From Alphaproteobacteria bacterium (GTDB lineage Bacteria; Pseudomonadota; Alphaproteobacteria; Micropepsales; Micropepsaceae): a stretch of 64,000 nt of DNA. The number at the start of each line of letters is the position of its first letter. The first letter of the stretch is position 1. Below are positions 11,896 to 20,562 of the stretch, piece after piece. The notes under the pieces were generated by a model. It saw only the letters and a program-made list of their open reading frames with translations, was not told the DNA's origin and made no database searches. The translations under genes were made by a program, and so were the position numbers. The stretch spans positions 62,001 through 126,000 of the forward strand of contig JAFKEW010000068.1 in assembly GCA_017308375.1 (NCBI GenBank). The letters run 5' to 3'.

Positions 11896-13470
11896 AATCT
11901 CAGTTTTGGCCGTTTTCGCCGTTTTATCGGCCTCGGCGTGCGCCGCCGTCATGGCCGTTTCTGCCAACAGATCAAACGGTTGGCGGAAGGTGGCAACCAC
12001 TTCGCCATCCTCCCAAGTGCAGTTCGATAGCAGGAAATTGAGCAGGCGGCGCTTTTCGCGCGGTTCCTGCTTTGCGAACAGCATTTGCGCGTTGCGGGCG
12101 AGTTCGAGAAGCTGCACACCCTCGTCCATGTAGGACTGCTCGGCGCTTTGGTGGCGTTCGATGTCGTTGAGACAACGGCTTTGTTCCTCGCGCCATTGCC
12201 GCGCCATCCGGTCGAAGAAGTCGCCGCCGATCGTGCCGTCGAGCTTGTCAACATACATGGCATCGATACGCGCTTGCAGGCGTTTGTGCTCTGCCTTGAG
12301 CCGTTCGATCGCCTCCTCGTGCTCGCGGCGCTCGTCGGCGTGGCTGGCGTGCAGCGCCTCGCGCACCCATTCGAGCACCTCGTCATCGAACCGCAGCCGT
12401 CCGAGCAGCTCCGTGAACTGCGCTTCGAGCGTTTCCTCGCGCACATGCTTGCGCCGGCAGGAAGCCGGATTGCCCGCGCACTTATCGGCGTAGCCGGTGC
12501 AATGATAATAGACGTAGCGCTGCTTCTTGATCTCGCCGACCACTGCGCAGCCGCATTGCGCGCAGGCGATCAGGCCCGAGAAGGCGAAGTCGTGCTTTCC
12601 GCGCTTGGCTTTCCTGGCGAAGCGGCCGTCGAGCACGCCCTGCACACGTTCCCATAGCTCAACGGGGATTAGCGCCTCGTGCCGCCCCTCAATCAGTTTG
12701 CCGTTCCACTCGAACCAGCCCGTATAGAGCCGGTTGCGCAGGATGGTGTGGATGGTGCTGACCGGCACCTTGGCGCCGCTCTTTGGATAGGTGAGGCCCG
12801 CCGCGTGCGCCTTGCGCGCGGCTTCCTTCAGCGAAATGTCGCCGCGCGCATACCACTCGAACAGCCGCGCTACGACGCGCGAAAGCGCCGGATCGACTGC
12901 GATGATCTTCTTTCCATCCGGGCCGGTGACATTGCGATAGCCGAGCGGTGCCTTGGTCGGCCAGATGCCCTGTTCGGCCTTTTCCTGCATCCCTTTGCGC
13001 GCTTCTTCGGACAGATTGTCGATGTAGTTCTTCGCCATCAGCACCTTGATGCCGTGCATGAACTTTTCCGAGGATCGCGACTCGCGCGACAGCACCACGC
13101 CCTCCTTCGGGAAGTGCATTTCCACGTCGAGTTCATCGACCGTCACCCAATCCTTGAGGTTGCGATAGAGCCGGTCGGTCTTTTCGACCAGCATCAGGCG
13201 GACGGACGGATGCGCCTTGAGATAGGCGACCATTTCGCCGAAGGCGGCGCGGCCGGTCTGCTTGGCGGTCTCAACGTCCACATATTCCTGCGCCACCGCG
13301 AAGCCGTTGACGGACGCATATTCCTTGAGCAGCTTCAATTGCGCCGGGATCGAGAAGCCTTCCTTCTCCTGCTCCTTGGAGGAGACGCGGGCATAGATCA
13401 CCGCCTGCTTGCGGGCGGGATCGGCGGCGGGTGCGGATTTGGCGGCTCTTTTCATGTCGTTTAGTGTCAT
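11881..13470 (-). CDS. Large serine recombinase (integrase of the element)
   Basis: This 529-residue protein has a resolvase catalytic domain (AVIYARVSSKEQEKEG with the nucleophilic serine near residue 30; VEKTDRLYRNL), a Recombinase domain (about 180-270; WPTKAPLGYRN, TIHTILRNRLYTG) and a zinc ribbon (ACAQCGCAVVG...CAGNPASCR, about 300-345), then a coiled coil. Such proteins catalyse integration and excision by four-strand serine exchange. The last codons (WLGD and stop) lie inside the tRNA-Gln gene on the opposite strand, so the open frame was completed by the target site. The start codon is covered by an inverted repeat at 13459-13476 related to the repressor operators at 26478-26536. Confidence 0.93.
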   Translation of the reverse strand: MTLNDMKRAAKSAPAADPARKQAVIYARVSSKEQEKEGFSIPAQLKLLKEYASVNGFAVAQEYVDVETAKQTGRAAFGEMVAYLKAHPSVRLMLVEKTDRLYRNLKDWVTVDELDVEMHFPKEGVVLSRESRSSEKFMHGIKVLMAKNYIDNLSEEARKGMQEKAEQGIWPTKAPLGYRNVTGPDGKKIIAVDPALSRVVARLFEWYARGDISLKEAARKAHAAGLTYPKSGAKVPVSTIHTILRNRLYTGWFEWNGKLIEGRHEALIPVELWERVQGVLDGRFARKAKRGKHDFAFSGLIACAQCGCAVVGEIKKQRYVYYHCTGYADKCAGNPASCRRKHVREETLEAQFTELLGRLRFDDEVLEWVREALHASHADERREHEEAIERLKAEHKRLQARIDAMYVDKLDGTIGGDFFDRMARQWREEQSRCLNDIERHQSAEQSYMDEGVQLLELARNAQMLFAKQEPREKRRLLNFLLSNCTWEDGEVVATFRQPFDLLAETAMTAAHAEADKTAKTAKTEIWLGD

Positions 13471-13476
13471 CTAAAC
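13459..13476. promoter_or_regulatory. Inverted repeat over the recombinase start codon
   Basis: GTTTAG at 13459-13464 and CTAAAC at 13471-13476 form a perfect inverted repeat with a six-base spacer that includes the ATG (13468-13470). The half-site equals the core of the two operator arms at the XRE gene promoter 13 kb away, so repression of the recombinase by the element's XRE protein is a reasonable inference. Confidence 0.55.
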
Positions 13477-13501
13477 ACAATTGAATTGCAAGCGCGGTTC
13501 T

Positions 13502-14008
13502 TCAGATGATCCGGCTGTCATAGGCCCAATGCAAGAGCGCCTGGCGCTGGCGCGGCCGGCACATCGGATCGCCCGGCTCGCAATGCTTTCTCACCTGGGA
13601 GACATGCCGCCGCATAGCCTTCCAGCGGCCGATCTGGCGCGCATCCTCCTCGGGCATTCGCCGGCCGACATAATAGCGGCAATACCACTGAAACCAGCCG
13701 CGCGGATCGTCGGGATGAATCCAGCCCTTTCGTTGCCATTCCGATAGCGGCTGGCTGGCATCGACGCCGAAATAGTTGAGCGAGCAATCGCGGCCGGCCG
13801 GCGAAAGCTTCGCCCGCGCGAACCAGCTTGCCGGAAACTCGTCCCGGCAATCGGTGAGATATTTGCCGCAGAACACGCCGAGTTCGAGCATCTGTTTCGG
13901 CGCCAGGTCGGGCCCGAAGGCCGGATCGAAATTGCGGCCGGTCGGCGCGGCCAGCTCGTAGCGATAGCCGGTTTGCATCTCGTCGTTGACGGTGATGATG
14001 CGGCCCAT
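13502..14008 (-). CDS. Uncharacterised 168-residue protein in the R-M/recombinase operon
   Basis: I do not recognise a named family. The protein is soluble, rich in aromatic and basic residues, with the phrases LGVFCGKYLTDC, WFARAKLSP, SQPLSEWQRKGWIHPDDPRG and WYCRYYVGRR, and several cysteines (FCGKYLTDC, WYCRYY, KHCEPGDPMC) that might bind metal or stabilise a fold. The density of conserved-looking Trp and Tyr suggests a real, constrained protein. It starts four bases after the tspO stop and ends 31 bases before the recombinase, in one unit with the restriction genes. A DNA- or cargo-linked role is possible but there is no direct evidence. Confidence 0.75.
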   Translation of the reverse strand: MGRIITVNDEMQTGYRYELAAPTGRNFDPAFGPDLAPKQMLELGVFCGKYLTDCRDEFPASWFARAKLSPAGRDCSLNYFGVDASQPLSEWQRKGWIHPDDPRGWFQWYCRYYVGRRMPEEDARQIGRWKAMRRHVSQVRKHCEPGDPMCRPRQRQALLHWAYDSRII

Positions 14009-14012
14009 GCGG

Positions 14013-14483
14013 TCAGTTCAGCGCGAGAATCGCGGCATTGAGGGCCGAGGCAAAGGCGACCCAGGCGGCATAGGGAATGAACAGCCACGCCGCCACGCGA
14101 TCCTGCCGCCAAGCCGTGGCGATGAAGGCGAGAATCGTGGCGAGCAGCGTCAGGATGACGGCAAGCGCGACGCCGATCCGGTGCGCGGCGAAGAATGCCG
14201 GTGACCAGGCGAAATTCAGCACGAGCTGCGCCCACCAGATTTTCATCGGCCAACCGCCGCGATGGTGCTCGAAGATGCGCCAGCCGGCAATCGCGATGAG
14301 GATATAGAGAACGGTCCAGACCGGCGCGAACAGCCAGTTCGGCGGGTTGAACGACGGCTTGGCGAGGCCCGCATACCATTCGCCCGGCGCGGTCAGGAAG
14401 CCGATGGCGAGCCCGCCGCCGACAGCGAGCAGGAGGAACAGAATCAGCGCGAGCTTGCCGTAGATGGTGTGCGCCTTCGTCAT
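14013..14483 (-). CDS. TspO/MBR family tryptophan-rich membrane protein
   Basis: The 156-residue product has the five membrane helices of the TspO/translocator protein family and the expected motifs: WYAGLAKPSFNPPNW, FAPVWTVLYILIAIAGWRI, WWAQLVLNFAWSPAFF and WLFIPYAAWVAFASALN. Bacterial TspO binds porphyrins and affects tetrapyrrole and stress responses. Its start overlaps the hsdS stop by ATGA, so it is translated with a restriction-modification operon, an uncommon partner. Whether it is simple cargo or supports the defence genes cannot be told from sequence. Length and motifs suggest a functional protein. Confidence 0.93.
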   Translation of the reverse strand: MTKAHTIYGKLALILFLLLAVGGGLAIGFLTAPGEWYAGLAKPSFNPPNWLFAPVWTVLYILIAIAGWRIFEHHRGGWPMKIWWAQLVLNFAWSPAFFAAHRIGVALAVILTLLATILAFIATAWRQDRVAAWLFIPYAAWVAFASALNAAILALN

Positions 14484-16207
14484 TCCGCCGCCTCCAGTTC
14501 GCGGGCGTCGGCCGGCGCGAGGGCCTCGGCGAAGAGGGCTTCGAGCAGGCGGCGGCGGGTGTCGTCGGCGTGGGCGAGGCTTGCCTCCAGCCGGTCACAC
14601 AGCGCCATCAGCGCATCGACCTTGGCAACGATGCGATGCTGCTCGGCTACTGGCGGCAATGGGATTGGCAGCGATACAAGTGTCGTCTGATTGATCTTCG
14701 GCATTGTTGCCGAAGCCCCCGTCGCGTTCGTGGCGAAATAGGCGCGGGCAGGAGGTGAAATCGCCGCAAGGTGAATGAAGCGAAGATCGAGAAGATCAGA
14801 CAATCTCACCCGCATAATCAAATCTGGGAATAAGAACGCTCGAGGCGGGCCGCCGTAGATCGCCGCGATCCCGACATACTCGCGTGTGTTCCCCCTTTGA
14901 AAAAGCAGATCGCCCTCTCGAAGCCAGAAGTCTGAGTCGTCGGGAATGTTTATTTCGACTCGCTTGAAGCAAGTCGGATCGAAAACGCCGCTGGTCGTCG
15001 CCGTAAGCGTAATCGCCTTTGGCGCGTCATTCCTGTTCGTTGGCTTGGGCGAGATTCCATTTTGAGGTCCGGCTACGGCCAATTCGCCCAAGCCCACCCA
15101 TTTCCAAGACGGTGGAATCGCAAACGGTTCCGACTGGGCGTCAATCGCGGCACTTAATCCTCGCAATCTCGCCTTTTGCTTCGCGATACGCTTCATCAGT
15201 TCCGACGCCGGCTCGTCATTCGGGTCCTGCGGCACCAGCTTGCCGCGGACGGCGAGGTTGAGGATGGTCTGGCGCAATTGCTTGATCTGATCGGCGCGCG
15301 CGGTGAGCGCCGGAAGGTTATCGAGCGCGAAGCGGGCGTCGTCGCGGAAGATTTGGGGATCGGGCGCGTCGAGGCGGGCGAGGCACGCCGCCGTGAGTTT
15401 GTCGCGCGTCGCCTCGCGCGTCTGCCGCGCGGCTTCCAGCCGGTCGCACAGGTCCATCAACTCATCGACCTTAGAGACGATGCGGCGCTGCTCGGCGAGC
15501 GGTGGGAGGGGGAAAGGAACGCCGGCGACGATCTTGCCCGAGACTTCCTTGAACGTGGTGCCCGGTGCGGTCGCGTCGATCTCCGGCGCGAATGCCCGCA
15601 TTGCCGTGGCGATGTACCGCGAGCAATCGCCAACATAGGGTACGATCGACTTGAAGCCTTGATTCGTGGCGATCGGATTCGATGCGATGGCCACATATCC
15701 AATCGGTGCGCGGCTGGTGAACAGCACCGTTCCTTTCGGCATCAAGGTCGCCGACGAAGCCCGCAAGCCTTTCTCCGAAAGATCACGGGCTCCGCAGGAA
15801 ATGTAGAGGCCCGAATATCCGCCCAGATCAGCAGGCGTCAGCCACGGGATGCCCTCGCCAGGTTCTGCAAAGTTGTCCGTATCTGCCGCGGACGGTGTTC
15901 CACCGCCGACAATTGCGCCGACTGCGTCGAGCCGCACCCATCGCCATGTCGAGGGGATCGAGAAAGCCATAAGAACGTCGCCGCCGCTATCGAGGTCGCG
16001 CGGCTTGCGCAGTTCCCCCGCCTTTACCAGCCGCGCCTTCTCGGCCGCGATCCGCTTGAGCAATTCCGACGCCGGTTCGTCGCTCGCGTCCTGCGGCACC
16101 AGCTTGCCGCGCACCGCCAGATCGAGCACGAAGCGGCGCAGCCGCGCGATGGCGTCCGGCGCGTCGGCAATCCTCTCGTAATGCGCAAGCAGGCGCTCGG
16201 GATTCAT
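14480..16207 (-). CDS. hsdS: Type I restriction-modification specificity subunit
   Basis: The 575-residue subunit recognises the bipartite target sequence for the HsdR-HsdM-HsdS complex. Two target-recognition domains (about residues 70-210 and 350-500) are each followed by a conserved coiled segment (PLPPLAEQRRIVSKVDELMDLCDRLE and its copy PLPPVAEQHRIVAKVDALMALCDRLE). A second repeated block, LAVRGKLVPQD with DEPASEL, precedes each domain near residues 30 and 310. The start at 16207 overlaps the hsdM stop by ATGA; the much longer open frame upstream is a shadow of hsdM. The specificity of the two domains cannot be predicted by eye. Confidence 0.95.
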   Translation of the reverse strand: MNPERLLAHYERIADAPDAIARLRRFVLDLAVRGKLVPQDASDEPASELLKRIAAEKARLVKAGELRKPRDLDSGGDVLMAFSIPSTWRWVRLDAVGAIVGGGTPSAADTDNFAEPGEGIPWLTPADLGGYSGLYISCGARDLSEKGLRASSATLMPKGTVLFTSRAPIGYVAIASNPIATNQGFKSIVPYVGDCSRYIATAMRAFAPEIDATAPGTTFKEVSGKIVAGVPFPLPPLAEQRRIVSKVDELMDLCDRLEAARQTREATRDKLTAACLARLDAPDPQIFRDDARFALDNLPALTARADQIKQLRQTILNLAVRGKLVPQDPNDEPASELMKRIAKQKARLRGLSAAIDAQSEPFAIPPSWKWVGLGELAVAGPQNGISPKPTNRNDAPKAITLTATTSGVFDPTCFKRVEINIPDDSDFWLREGDLLFQRGNTREYVGIAAIYGGPPRAFLFPDLIMRVRLSDLLDLRFIHLAAISPPARAYFATNATGASATMPKINQTTLVSLPIPLPPVAEQHRIVAKVDALMALCDRLEASLAHADDTRRRLLEALFAEALAPADARELEAAE

Positions 16208-17661
16208 CGCGCGAGCACCTCCGCAAGAATCGCTTTCAACTGATCGCGCAAGCTCGCCGTCTCGGATTCGGCGGCGGTGAGCTTCGCGAGCAGCTCCTCC
16301 GGTTCGCCGTGGTCGTCCGCGACCGTGTGCGGGTTCTTGATGTCCAGGTTGTAGCCGCGCGCCTTCACCTCCTCGGCCGTCACCTTCCAGGCGAACGGAC
16401 CTTCCTCGCGGCCCTTGCGGGCTTTGCCGCCCCACCAGTCGATGCAGCCTTGCAGATGCTCCAGGCGGATCGGCTTGGTCATCGAATAGGCTTTCTGGCC
16501 TTCGGGCACGCGATGCTCCCAGAACCAGATGTCTTTGGTCGGCTCGCCCTTCTCGAAGAACAGGAGATTGGTGCCGATCGAAGCGTAGGGCTTGAACACC
16601 GAATTGGGCAGGCGGACGATGGTGTGGAGGTTGCATTCCGCCATCAGGTGCTCTTTCAGCCGCGTCTTGACGCCCTCGCCGAACAGCGTGCCGTCCGGCA
16701 GCACCACCGCGGCGCGCGCGCCGGGTTTCAAGAGGCGGATGATGAGGGCGAGGAACAGGTCGGCGGTTTCGCGCGTGCGGAAGTGCTGCGGGAAGTTCTG
16801 CTCGATGCCGTCCTCCTCGCGCCCGCCGAACGGCGGATTGGTCAGCACGATGTCCACGCGATCGCTTTGCGTGTAGCTGATGTAGGGCCGCGCCAGCGTG
16901 TTGTCGTGGCGCACGAAGCTCGGGTCCTCGATGCCGTGCAACAGCATGTTGGTGACGCAGAGCATGTGCGGCAGCTGCTTCTTCTCCACCGCCCGCAAGG
17001 CGCCTTGCATCTTTGCTTCGTCTTCGGGCCGCTTCACATAACGCTTGCGCATGTGATTGATGGCGCCGGTCAGGAAGCCGCCGGTGCCGCAGGCGGGATC
17101 GAGCAGGATTTCGCCGGGCTTCGGATCGATCATCTGCGTCATGAAGGCGGTGACGGCGCGCGGCGTATAGTATTCGCCGGCGTTGCCGGCCGATTGCAGG
17201 TCGTTCAGGAGTTGCTCGTAGAACTCGCCGAAGTCGCGGCGCTCCTTGAGGTCATTGAAATCCACCTCGTTGATGCGGTTGATGACCTGCCGCATCAATT
17301 GCCCGGACTTCATGTAGTTGTAGGCGTCCTCGAACACGTCGCGCACCACGCGGCGGCGGTCTCCCGGCTTGTTCGAGACAGCGAGGTTCTTCAGCGCCGG
17401 AAACAATTCGTCATTGACGAAATCGAGCAAAGGCTGCCCGGTAATACCTTCCGGGTCGGCCGCCCAGCTGCGCCACTGATATTTCTTCGGGATCGGCGAG
17501 CGGTAGCCGTCCTTGGTGAGTTCCAGCTCCTGATCCTGATCGTCGATGATCTTGAGGAAGAACATCCAGCACAATTGGCTGATGCGCTGGGCGTCGCCAT
17601 CGACGCCCACATCCTGGCGCATGATGTCCTGAATGGATTTGACGGTGGTGCGGACGATCAT
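16204..17661 (-). CDS. hsdM: Type I restriction-modification DNA methyltransferase subunit
   Basis: A 485-residue N6-adenine methyltransferase. An amino-terminal HsdM helical domain (about residues 10-140) precedes the catalytic domain with the SAM motif DPACGTGGFLTGA (about 185) and the NPPFGG catalytic motif (about 275). It modifies adenines in the target chosen by HsdS and forms the core of the restriction complex. The gene follows hsdR after three bases and overlaps hsdS by four. All key residues are present. The protein should be cytoplasmic and, together with HsdS, active as a methylase even without HsdR. Confidence 0.97.
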   Translation of the reverse strand: MIVRTTVKSIQDIMRQDVGVDGDAQRISQLCWMFFLKIIDDQDQELELTKDGYRSPIPKKYQWRSWAADPEGITGQPLLDFVNDELFPALKNLAVSNKPGDRRRVVRDVFEDAYNYMKSGQLMRQVINRINEVDFNDLKERRDFGEFYEQLLNDLQSAGNAGEYYTPRAVTAFMTQMIDPKPGEILLDPACGTGGFLTGAINHMRKRYVKRPEDEAKMQGALRAVEKKQLPHMLCVTNMLLHGIEDPSFVRHDNTLARPYISYTQSDRVDIVLTNPPFGGREEDGIEQNFPQHFRTRETADLFLALIIRLLKPGARAAVVLPDGTLFGEGVKTRLKEHLMAECNLHTIVRLPNSVFKPYASIGTNLLFFEKGEPTKDIWFWEHRVPEGQKAYSMTKPIRLEHLQGCIDWWGGKARKGREEGPFAWKVTAEEVKARGYNLDIKNPHTVADDHGEPEELLAKLTAAESETASLRDQLKAILAEVLAR

Positions 17662-17664
17662 CGG

Positions 17665-20112
17665 TCAGGCGGTCTCCTGATAAAGCGCGGATTGCATTTC
17701 GTGAACAGCGGCGACGAATTGCTCCTTGCCGCCGAATGCCTTGATGAGCTGCACCGGCGTGCCGAGCGAGCTTAATGGCGGAATTTTGAGCACATTGGCA
17801 TCATCGAGATTGAGCACGCCCTCGTCCGCATATTTGGTGAGCAGGGCATCGAGCACGGCGCGAGCCTGCCCGCCGTATTTGGCGAACACATCACGCTTCT
17901 TGACGTTCTCGGCACGCTCTCGGCGCGTCAACGGCTTCTTGTCGAAAGCCACATGGCAAATGAGGTCAAACGGGTCGAGGTTCTTACCCAGCTCTTCGGC
18001 GATCGGGTCGAGCGGCAAGCCTTCGGCTTCCAGTTCCTCGATGATCGCCTGCTTGCGGTCCGCCGCTTTCCAGCGCTTGAGGAAATCGTCGAGGCTGGCG
18101 AAGCGGCTCTTGAGCGCCTTCTTGGTGAAGTCGCGCAAGGATTCGGTGACGAGCTTGCCGTGCTCGTCGAGATATTCGACGCGCTCGGCGACGATGGTCG
18201 CGCCGACGCCATCGACATAGATTTTCTTCTGCGGCCCGCCGCCGGGCGGCAGCGGCAAGCCCGGCTGATCGACGATGGTCTCGTCGGCGCCGGGCGTCTC
18301 GGGCAGCGGCGCGCCCTCCTCGTCGGTCGGCAGCGCATCGTCGGGTGGCGCGATCGGATCGTTTTCGCCCGGCTCGTAAATCTGCACCGGTTCGCCGTCG
18401 AAGGCCGGATCGGCGAAATGGGTCGTGGCGCCGCGGAAGTCGATCAACGTGAAATAGAACTTATGCGTGTCCTCATGCACGCGCGTGCCGCGGCCGACAA
18501 TCTGCTTGAACTCGGTCATCGAGTTCACTTCGCGGTCGAGCGCGATCACGCGGCAGGTCTGCACGTCCACGCCTGTGGAAAGCAGCCGGGAGGTGGTGAC
18601 GATGATCGGATAGGGGGTGTAGGGGTCGATGAAATTGTCGAGTTCGGCCTGGCCCTCGGCATCGCTCCCGGTGATGCGCATGACATAGCGGTGGTTCTCC
18701 GCCACCAGATCGGCGTTCTCGTTGATGAGCGCCTGGCGCATCCGGGCCGCGTGCTCCTGATCGACACAGAACACGATGCTTTTTTGGAAGCGGTCGCCGC
18801 TCTCTTTCAAGAACTCCGTGACCTTTTTGGCAACCAGCTTGGTGCGTTCGTCCAGCACTAGCGTGCGGTCGAAATCCTTGGCGTTGTAGATGCGGTCCTC
18901 GACCTCCTCGCCATCGCGGTCGAGCTGGCCCTTCTCGGGGCGGTAGCCTTCCACGTCCCGGTCGATATGAACCTTCACCACTTTGTAGGGCGCAAGGAAG
19001 CCGTCGCGGATGCCCTGCTTGAGCGAATAGGAGTAAACCGGCTCGCCGAAATAGGCGATGTTGGAGACGTATTTGGTTTCCTTCGGCGTCGCAGTCATGC
19101 CGATCTGCGTCGCGCCCGAAAAATAATCGAGGATTTCGCGCCATGCGGAGTCCTCGGCGGCGCTACCGCGGTGGCACTCGTCGATCACGATCAGGTCGAA
19201 GAAGCCGGGCGAGAACTCACGGAACAGCTTTTGCCGTTCCTCCGGGCCGGTGATCGCCTGATAGAGCCCGAGATAGATTTCGTAAGCCGTGTCGATGCGC
19301 CGCCGGGTGTCGAGCGCGGTGGTAATGTCGATGCTGGTGCCGTCGTCCCGTTCGATGGTCTTCGATCGGGTCGAGAGCTTCGCCATCGTGCCGCCGAACG
19401 GCCGGAAGTCGTTGACCATGGTCTGGTCGATCAGCACGTTGCGGTCGGCGAGATAGAGAACCCGCTTGGCGCGGCCCGCCTTCCACAGCCGCCAGATGAT
19501 CTGGAAGGCGGTGTAGGTCTTGCCGGTGCCGGTCGCCATGACGAGCAGCACGCGGTTGCGGCCCTTGGCGATCGCCTCGATCGCGGCGTTGACGGCGTTG
19601 ACCTGATAATAGCGCGGCGCCTTGTCGCCGCCGTCACCGTAGTAGTCCTGAAGCACCACCTGCTCGGCCTGCGCGTCGAGGCCCTTCCAGGCCCGATAGC
19701 GCGCCCACAGATCGGCCGGCGAGGGGAAGCCGTCGAGGCCAAGATTCGCTTCCCGCGGATTGCTGGTGCCGGTGCGGTCGTGGAACAGGAAGCCGTCGCC
19801 GTTCGAGGAGAACACGAAGGGGATGTCGAGCGTGGCGGCGTAGTCGAGCGCCTGCTGCATCCCGTCGCCCACATTATGGGAATTGTCCTTGGCCTCGATC
19901 AGGGCGAGCGGGATGTTCGGCTTGTAATAGAGGATGTAGTCGGCGCGTTTGGCCTGGCCGCGCGTGACCAGCTTGCCGCGCACGATGATCCGGCCCTTGG
20001 TGAAGCCGACCTCCTCGCGAATTTGCAGCATCTCGTCCCACCCGGCCTGACGCAGGGCGGGCGTGATGAACTTGGTGCAAATGTCGCGTTCGCTAAGCCC
20101 CCGTTTGTCCAT
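17665..20112 (-). CDS. hsdR: Type I restriction endonuclease/translocase subunit
   Basis: From the ATG at 20112 the product has 815 residues. The amino-terminal nuclease domain shows the PD-(D/E)xK-type core ALIEAKD (about 75). The SF2 motor follows with Walker A VMATGTGKT (about 190), Walker B DECHRGS (about 300), the TATP motif and the QIVGRGTRV motif VI; the carboxy-terminal EcoEI-type domain binds HsdM. The complex translocates unmethylated DNA and cuts at distance. A longer in-frame start at 20235 would add 41 residues across a palindromic regulatory region and does not match the family. Two palindromes upstream suggest transcriptional control. Confidence 0.95.
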   Translation of the reverse strand: MDKRGLSERDICTKFITPALRQAGWDEMLQIREEVGFTKGRIIVRGKLVTRGQAKRADYILYYKPNIPLALIEAKDNSHNVGDGMQQALDYAATLDIPFVFSSNGDGFLFHDRTGTSNPREANLGLDGFPSPADLWARYRAWKGLDAQAEQVVLQDYYGDGGDKAPRYYQVNAVNAAIEAIAKGRNRVLLVMATGTGKTYTAFQIIWRLWKAGRAKRVLYLADRNVLIDQTMVNDFRPFGGTMAKLSTRSKTIERDDGTSIDITTALDTRRRIDTAYEIYLGLYQAITGPEERQKLFREFSPGFFDLIVIDECHRGSAAEDSAWREILDYFSGATQIGMTATPKETKYVSNIAYFGEPVYSYSLKQGIRDGFLAPYKVVKVHIDRDVEGYRPEKGQLDRDGEEVEDRIYNAKDFDRTLVLDERTKLVAKKVTEFLKESGDRFQKSIVFCVDQEHAARMRQALINENADLVAENHRYVMRITGSDAEGQAELDNFIDPYTPYPIIVTTSRLLSTGVDVQTCRVIALDREVNSMTEFKQIVGRGTRVHEDTHKFYFTLIDFRGATTHFADPAFDGEPVQIYEPGENDPIAPPDDALPTDEEGAPLPETPGADETIVDQPGLPLPPGGGPQKKIYVDGVGATIVAERVEYLDEHGKLVTESLRDFTKKALKSRFASLDDFLKRWKAADRKQAIIEELEAEGLPLDPIAEELGKNLDPFDLICHVAFDKKPLTRRERAENVKKRDVFAKYGGQARAVLDALLTKYADEGVLNLDDANVLKIPPLSSLGTPVQLIKAFGGKEQFVAAVHEMQSALYQETA

Positions 20113-20173
20113 ACCCCCGCACGCGAATCTTTGGGTTTCCACAATCTGAGCAACTATAGCCGCGAGTTGGGCC

Positions 20174-20206
20174 GGTGCGCACCCCGGTGCGCGAGGGTGC
20201 GCACCC
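20174..20206. promoter_or_regulatory. Two palindromes 22 bp apart upstream of hsdR
   Basis: GGTGCGCACC at 20174-20183 and GGGTGCGCACCC at 20195-20206 are perfect palindromes with centres 22 bases apart, two helical turns, and a half copy GGTGCGC lies between them. They sit about 62-95 bases before the hsdR start. This spacing suits a dimeric regulator bound twice on one DNA face; no controller protein gene is adjacent, so the binding protein is unknown. Confidence 0.55.
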
Positions 20207-20304
20207 GAAATCCGGCTCAATCCCTGGAAAAACACCGAGCCTTTGCCGCCCGCATAGGCGGATCGCCGGAAAGAACCTAAGGCCGCCCCCGGTTGCCCGA
20301 GGAT

Positions 20305-20562
20305 TCATTCCGCGTCATCCGCGGCGCCGGCCAGAGCGCGCATGGCGCGGATGAGGTCCGCAACCTCGCGCCGACTTGCGACCGCCCCGGCGGTGTAGCG
20401 GCCGTGCTTGAGCGCGTTCTTATTACCCTTCGGCGCGCCCGGCGACAGGCCGCCGTGCAGCCGGCAGCGGCCGTTCGCCATCGCTGGCGACCGGCACGGG
20501 CTCTCGTTCCGCGTCCGGGCGCCGCAGCGCGGGCTGCGGTGCATGGGCAATCTGCTTTGCAT
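20305..20562 (-). CDS. HGGxSTG-type small phage/mobile-element protein
   Basis: The protein of about 85 residues contains RCGARTRNESPCRSPAM, then NGRCRLHGG and SPGAPKGNKNALKHG, which is the HGGxSTG pattern found in small proteins of phages and integrative elements. The cysteine/histidine spacing suggests a zinc-binding knot, perhaps for nucleic-acid contact; the function is not established. I chose the ATG at 20562, with 20544 an alternative. Either start lies inside the 3' part of the upstream gene, so about 120-140 bases are coding in two frames on the same strand. Confidence 0.75.
   Translation of the reverse strand: MQSRLPMHRSPRCGARTRNESPCRSPAMANGRCRLHGGLSPGAPKGNKNALKHGRYTAGAVASRREVADLIRAMRALAGAADDAE

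Noticed and set aside
17953..20280. Long forward frames opposite hsdR
   Set aside because: They are antisense shadows rich in Arg, Gly and Ala; the reverse strand has all HsdR motifs.
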